Source: Paracoccaceae bacterium (GTDB lineage: Bacteria; Pseudomonadota; Alphaproteobacteria; Rhodobacterales; Rhodobacteraceae). From it: a stretch of 64,000 nt of DNA. The stretch is from positions 1 through 64,000 of the forward strand of contig JAHDXW010000015.1 in the NCBI GenBank assembly GCA_023383015.1. The letters run 5' to 3'. This document shows positions 60,375 through 64,000 of the stretch, piece after piece (position 1 is the first letter of the stretch; each line of letters begins with the position of its first letter). The notes beneath the pieces were generated by a model. The model made no database searches. It was not told the origin of the DNA and saw nothing but the letters and a program-made list of their open reading frames with translations. Made by a program: the position numbers and the translations under genes.

Positions 60375-61712
60375 CTAGGCCTGCCCCGCCAGCGCGGCGT
60401 CGAAGGGGTAGCGCGTCAGCGTCTCGGACCCTGCGGCGGTCACCAGCACCTGGTCCTCGAGCTTGATGGAGAAGTCGCCGCCCTCGGGGCTGACCAGTGC
60501 CTCGACGCAGATCACCATCCCGGCCTCGATCACCGCGTCAAACGCGCCCTCGGCCCAGCCGTCGGGATAGGGAACGAAGGGCCATTCGTCGCACAGCCCG
60601 ACGCCGTGCATCTTGCATGAGTACTTCTGCCGCCGGAAGGCCGGGGAAAGCTCGTGGCCGCCGAAGGTGAGCTCGCGGATGCCGACCCCCGGCCGGAGCC
60701 GCGCCTTGTGCGAGTCGATGTGGTCGAGGGCGTGTCGGAAGGCCGACACCATGGCCTCGGGGGGCGGCCGCCGGCCGATCCACCAGCTCCGGCTGATATC
60801 GATGCAGATGCCGTAGCAGCCGATCAGGTCGGTATCGAAGGCGACGATCTCGTTGTCCTGCACGATCCGCGGGCCGCATTCCTGGAACCAGGGGTTGGTG
60901 CGGGGCCCCGAGGCAAGCAGCCGCGTCTCGATCCACTCGCCGCCGCGGCGGATGTTGCCGGCATGAAGCTCGGCCCAGATCGCATCCTCGCTGACGCCGC
61001 CCTTCGGCACCTCGGCGCGGGCAAAGGCCTCCATCCCGGCCACCGCCGCCTCGCAGGCGTGGTGGGCGCAGCGCATCGCGGCGATCTCGTCGGGGCCCTT
61101 GATGGCACGGACGCGCTCGGTCACAGCCTCGCCCTCGAGCACCTGAAAGCCCGCGCGCTCGAGCGCGCGCAGCCCGTGGACCATGATCTTGTCGACCGCC
61201 AGCCGCCGGTTTCGGCCGGCATGGGCGGCCATGACCTCGCCGACCTGGCCGGCGAAGGCGGTCGCGTCCTGGGCGGTCCGGTCGCCGCAGACGTTGTAGA
61301 AGAACGATGCACCGTGCCGGATCTCGCGCACCAGCGGGTTGAACGTGACAAGGAAGGGCGCCTGACGGTATTCCCAGACCACCATGTGCCCGTCGGCACA
61401 GAGCAGCACCGCCCGGAACGGGTTGTGGCTGTTCCACAGCTGCATGTTGGTGGTGTCGGTGGCGTAGCGGATGTTGAGCGGATCGAACAGAAGCAGGCCG
61501 CCGATGTCCTGCGCGGCCAGGGCGGCGGTCAGCCGCCGCCATCGGTATTCCCGCATCCTCGGCAGGTCGGGCAGGGCAAGCCCCGCCGCCTCCCATTCGC
61601 GGAAGGCAAGCCGGGTCGGCCCGATCTCCACCCGGTCGGCATCGTTGGGGGTGCCGTCGGCCATCCGGGCGCCGCGCCCGGGGTCGATCTTGCGCGGCGG
61701 CCGTCCCGGCAT
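60375..61712 (-). CDS. dddP: DMSP lyase DddP (M24 peptidase-fold)
   Basis: Cleaves dimethylsulphoniopropionate to dimethyl sulphide and acrylate. 445 residues; begins RKIDPGRGARMADGTPNDAD as in known DddP. Close agreement throughout: FDPLNIRYATDTTNMQLWNS, ETRLLASGPRTNPWFQECGP, VAFDTDLIGCYGICIDISRS, KYSCKMHGVGLCDEWPFVPY, CVEALVSPEGGDFSIKLEDQ. The metal-site acidic and His residues of the M24 fold are retained in these blocks. GGGGAGGGG precedes the ATG. Divergent from a DUF3445 gene; marks a marine lifestyle. Confidence 0.94.
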   Translation of the reverse strand: MPGRPPRKIDPGRGARMADGTPNDADRVEIGPTRLAFREWEAAGLALPDLPRMREYRWRRLTAALAAQDIGGLLLFDPLNIRYATDTTNMQLWNSHNPFRAVLLCADGHMVVWEYRQAPFLVTFNPLVREIRHGASFFYNVCGDRTAQDATAFAGQVGEVMAAHAGRNRRLAVDKIMVHGLRALERAGFQVLEGEAVTERVRAIKGPDEIAAMRCAHHACEAAVAGMEAFARAEVPKGGVSEDAIWAELHAGNIRRGGEWIETRLLASGPRTNPWFQECGPRIVQDNEIVAFDTDLIGCYGICIDISRSWWIGRRPPPEAMVSAFRHALDHIDSHKARLRPGVGIRELTFGGHELSPAFRRQKYSCKMHGVGLCDEWPFVPYPDGWAEGAFDAVIEAGMVICVEALVSPEGGDFSIKLEDQVLVTAAGSETLTRYPFDAALAGQA

Positions 61713-61856
61713 GATGCCCCTCCCCCGTCCGGACGCGGCCAGCCTGCCGCAGCCGAGGTCGGGCGGGCGCGGCCGGGTGCGACAGGGCAGGTCGCTTTCC
61801 AGCCGGCGGGGTGCGCGGGTGCCCCCTTGCCGGCGGCTGGGGGCGCGGTGCCGCGG

Positions 61857-62693
61857 ATGACCCCGGTTCTTCACGACCGGCTGCCGTTCCCGCCACCCTG
61901 GGAGGCGCCGGGCGGTGCCCGCCTGCCGGGGATGCAGCCGCTTGATCCGGCCGACTGGATCCTCGTCGACCCTGCCCATGCCGCCCAGATGGCCCTGCGC
62001 GACGCGCTGGTGGCCGCCCGGCCGGACGAGGTTCACGCCCTGCGCCCGGCAGCACGGGCGGCGGCGGGGGAACTGCTTGCGCAGGTGCTTGCCGCTCTTG
62101 GCCACCGCCCCGACCACGAAGTGACGACGCAGGTGGTGCGCCGGCCTGACGGCTGCCGCGTGGCGCTGGACCACGACGCGCCGATGCTGACGCTCGGCAG
62201 GCTGGTGCAATGCGATTTGTGCCTGCTGGTGCCGGGCGCGGACGGGATGCACCGTCTCGAGGCGGCAATCCTGTGCTTTCCGGCGTCGTGGACGCTGGCT
62301 GAGAAACTGGGCCGGCCGCTCGGGGCCATCCACGCCCCGGTGCCCGTCTATGACGAGGGGCTGGCGCGGCGGGTCCAGCGGCTGGTCGACATGCTGCGCC
62401 CCGGCCGGCCGCTGTGGCGGACCAACGCTCTGCTCTACGCCGACGCCGCGCTTTTCCATCCCCGCAGCGAGACCTCCCCGCGCGTCGAGCACGCCGGCGA
62501 GGCGCGCTTCCTGCGCGCCGAGCGTCAGGTGCTGTCGCTGCTGCCCGCAAGCGGGGCGGTGGCCTTCGCGATCCACAGTGCAGTGGTGCCGCTCGAACGG
62601 CTGCCGGCAGCGACCCGCGCGGCGCTGATCGCCCATCGGGGCCCGGCCGGGGCCGGGCCCCGCGGGGTCAGAGAACCGCCGACATTGCCGTGA
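61857..62693 (+). CDS. DUF3445 haem-dependent oxidative N-demethylase family protein
   Basis: 278 residues. DUF3445 blocks: LPGMQPLDPADWILVDPAHA, LGRLVQCDLCLL, AILCFPASWTLAEKLGRPLG and WRTNALLYADAALFHPRSET, RFLRAERQVLSLLPASGAVA. Characterised relatives are haem enzymes that oxidise dimethylamine-type N-methyl groups. The substrate here is unknown. Divergent from dddP with a 144-base gap; its 3' end overlaps the next gene by 26 bases. Confidence 0.88.
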   Translation: MTPVLHDRLPFPPPWEAPGGARLPGMQPLDPADWILVDPAHAAQMALRDALVAARPDEVHALRPAARAAAGELLAQVLAALGHRPDHEVTTQVVRRPDGCRVALDHDAPMLTLGRLVQCDLCLLVPGADGMHRLEAAILCFPASWTLAEKLGRPLGAIHAPVPVYDEGLARRVQRLVDMLRPGRPLWRTNALLYADAALFHPRSETSPRVEHAGEARFLRAERQVLSLLPASGAVAFAIHSAVVPLERLPAATRAALIAHRGPAGAGPRGVREPPTLP

Positions 62694-63648
62694 CGATGTC
62701 GGACTGGCTGAAGGCGATGAACGCCCCGGTCAGCGCCATCATCCGTGCCGACAGCCGCATGTCGGTGCGGCCGCGCAGCAGGTTGTGGGTGACCACCGCC
62801 GCGCCCACGGGCAGCGCCACCACCAGCAGGGTCATGTCCATCGCCGTGGCGCTGAGACGCATGGCGAGGGTCGGTTCGGACTCCGGCCGCGGTGCGGCCG
62901 CGCCCGCCGCGCCGCGCGCCGCCGCGGGCGGTGCGTCGGTCACATCGGGGTAGAGCGCCGCGCGGACGCGCCGCAGTTCGGCCTCGGGAAGCCCGGGGAT
63001 GTCGGGGCGGTCATTGGCGACCTCGACCGGCACCGCGGCCGCCGGCCGGGGGCGGGCGACGCGCCGCACCTTCACCCGCGGCGGGGGCAGCAGCAGAACC
63101 GGCCCCGTGCCTGCGTCGGGCTCCTCGGCGCCGGGCTCCGGCCGGTGGGGCGGTCGCCGCGCCAGCAGCGTCGGGGCGTTCTGCGCGAAGCGGCCGAACT
63201 CTTCGGCGGTGAACAGCATCCGGTCGCGGGCCCACAGGACGATGGCCTCGCTATCCTGGCCGACCAGATGCGACAGCACCTGCCGGAAGGTCGCCTGCGC
63301 CGCGTCGCCGTCCTCGGCCACCTGGGCGCAGGACAGCACCAGCCGGCAGCCGTGGGCGGCCAGCCGGTCGACCGCGGCCTCGTCGTTGGCCGGGTCGCAG
63401 TGGCGCGCGGGGCGACGGTAGTCGGCATAGTCGGTGCGCGGTGCCGGCCCCGTGCGCCAGGCGGCCGTCAGCCGCAGTGAACCCAGCCTGAGCGTGGCCA
63501 GCCCCGGCCCCTCGAGCCCGATCTCCTCGACCGTGACCCCCTGATGCAGCAGATGCCGCGTCAGCGCCGACAGCATGGTCGCGAAACGGTGATCCTCACC
63601 ATGAGGAAGGAGAATCGTCACCAGGGCACCCATGGGATTGTTCGCCAT
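62668..63648 (-). CDS. membrane-anchored protein of unknown function
   Basis: 326 residues. The N-terminal globular half (MGALVTILLPHGEDHRFATM, LRLTAAWRTGPAPRTDY, CRLVLSCAQVAEDGDAAQAT) precedes a Pro/Arg-rich linker and a C-terminal part with two hydrophobic helices (AMDMTLLVVALPVGAAVVTH, MALTGAFIAFSQSDIV). This suggests a cytosolic domain anchored at its C-terminus. No family recognised; likely a conserved Rhodobacterales protein. The gap before it toward glnA is AT-rich and could hold its promoter. Confidence 0.72.
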   Translation of the reverse strand: MANNPMGALVTILLPHGEDHRFATMLSALTRHLLHQGVTVEEIGLEGPGLATLRLGSLRLTAAWRTGPAPRTDYADYRRPARHCDPANDEAAVDRLAAHGCRLVLSCAQVAEDGDAAQATFRQVLSHLVGQDSEAIVLWARDRMLFTAEEFGRFAQNAPTLLARRPPHRPEPGAEEPDAGTGPVLLLPPPRVKVRRVARPRPAAAVPVEVANDRPDIPGLPEAELRRVRAALYPDVTDAPPAAARGAAGAAAPRPESEPTLAMRLSATAMDMTLLVVALPVGAAVVTHNLLRGRTDMRLSARMMALTGAFIAFSQSDIVTAMSAVL

Positions 63649-63775
63649 CTCCGGACACTCCGTTGCCGCATGCCCATGTTCTGACGCCGGAATGTGCCCG
63701 AAATGCGGTGCACTCTAGACGAATGAGGGACAAATCTTCTCAACCTCAGGTAATATCAAGTATACATACATGTTT

Positions 63776-63798
63776 GGGGGCGCCGCAGTGGCGCCCCC
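63776..63798 (-). terminator. hairpin behind glnA
   Basis: Stem GGGGGCGCC / GGCGCCCCC with loop GCAGT, 28 bases after the glnA stop. An AT-rich stretch follows on the minus strand, but no T-run. It probably ends glnA transcription. Confidence 0.6.
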
Positions 63799-63826
63799 GT
63801 CGGCGTGGCCGGCCCGGACGAGGGAC

Positions 63827-64000
63827 TCAGCAGCTGTAGTAGAGCTGGAACTCGATCGGGTGCGGCGTGTGCTCGTAGGCGTAGACCTCGTCCCACTTGA
63901 GCGCCATGTATCCTTCGAGCTGGTCCCTGGTGAACACATCGCCCGCCAGCAGGAAGTCGTGGTCGGCGGCGAGCGCCTCCAGCGCCTCGCGCAGCGAGCC
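63827..64000 (-). CDS. glnA: glutamine synthetase, type I, C-terminal end (partial)
   Basis: The last 57 residues are in the window: [40 protein letters not shown] and [11 protein letters not shown], the conserved end of type I glutamine synthetase (GlnA), which makes glutamine from glutamate, ammonia and ATP. The rest lies beyond the window. The adenylylated Tyr is not in this part. Confidence 0.95.
   Translation of the reverse strand, partial: GSLREALEALAADHDFLLAGDVFTRDQLEGYMALKWDEVYAYEHTPHPIEFQLYYSC

Noticed and set aside
60654-62693. A 679-codon plus-strand frame across dddP and the DUF3445 gene
   Set aside because: Only the last 278 codons (from 61,857) match DUF3445; the rest is antisense to dddP.
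63715-63939. Small minus-strand ORF at the glnA end
   Set aside because: It is out of frame with the glnA C-terminus, which is clearly the coding frame.

Overview
The window is a GC-rich chromosomal segment of an alphaproteobacterium, almost certainly a member of the Rhodobacterales (Rhodobacteraceae/Paracoccaceae). Four things point there: a complete Rhodobacter capsulatus-type gene transfer agent (GTA) cluster next to cysE; a dddP-type DMSP lyase, typical of marine roseobacters; the alphaproteobacterial arrangement of lipoyl-domain-bearing pyruvate dehydrogenase E1-beta followed by E2; and several protein families (DUF6455, DUF3179, DUF3445, stand-alone Hint) common in this order. Third codon positions are overwhelmingly G or C, so long antisense reading frames are shadows.

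1-8.7 kb: tRNA-Asp (partial), lon with a heat-shock-like promoter, an HU-like protein, two tRNA-Val genes (CAC and TAC anticodons), mazG, a nucleoside hydrolase, selO and a secreted seven-repeat RCC1-type protein. 8.7-19.7 kb: two EamA transporters flanking a Fur-family regulator, a small secreted protein, enolase, DUF6455, a cupin, anmK, tyrS, a DUF3179 protein, a tandem pair of cyclophilins and pgk. 19.8-29.7 kb: an unknown periplasmic protein, class I aldolase, ftsB, pdhABC (with eno and pgk this gathers lower glycolysis up to acetyl-CoA), then on the minus strand a three-gene phospholipid cassette (PlsC-like, CdsA-like, CDP-alcohol phosphotransferase) downstream of cysE.

29.7-43.9 kb (minus strand): an intact 17-gene GTA structural cluster, gp1 to gp15 including gp3.5 and gp10.1, mostly with 4-base start/stop overlaps, read from a candidate sigma-70 promoter near 44.0 kb. 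Upstream, still on the minus strand, lie mltG, fabF, acpP, fabG and fabD. This fatty-acid gene series is interrupted twice: by a convergent PLP decarboxylase/ureohydrolase pair between fabF and acpP, and by a 4.6-kb relic of a Mu-like transposable phage between fabG and fabD.

The Mu-like relic (about 50,986-55,603) is the most unusual part. It keeps near-identical inverted end sites, a repressor, a Ner-like protein and palindromic operators. Internal deletions have fused what remains: the MuA-like transposase stops just after its complete DDE triad, and the MuB-like ATPase has lost its N-terminal DNA-binding domain and is joined in frame to the C-terminal part of the Mu protease/scaffold protein gpI. 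Two small HTH proteins follow; all head and tail genes are missing.

56.6-64 kb: rpsF-rpsR-rplI with a strong promoter and a bidirectional terminator, tig (trigger factor), tRNA-Leu(TAG), a stand-alone Hint-domain protein, dddP divergent from a DUF3445 haem-dependent N-demethylase-type gene, an unknown membrane-anchored protein, and the 3' end of glnA.
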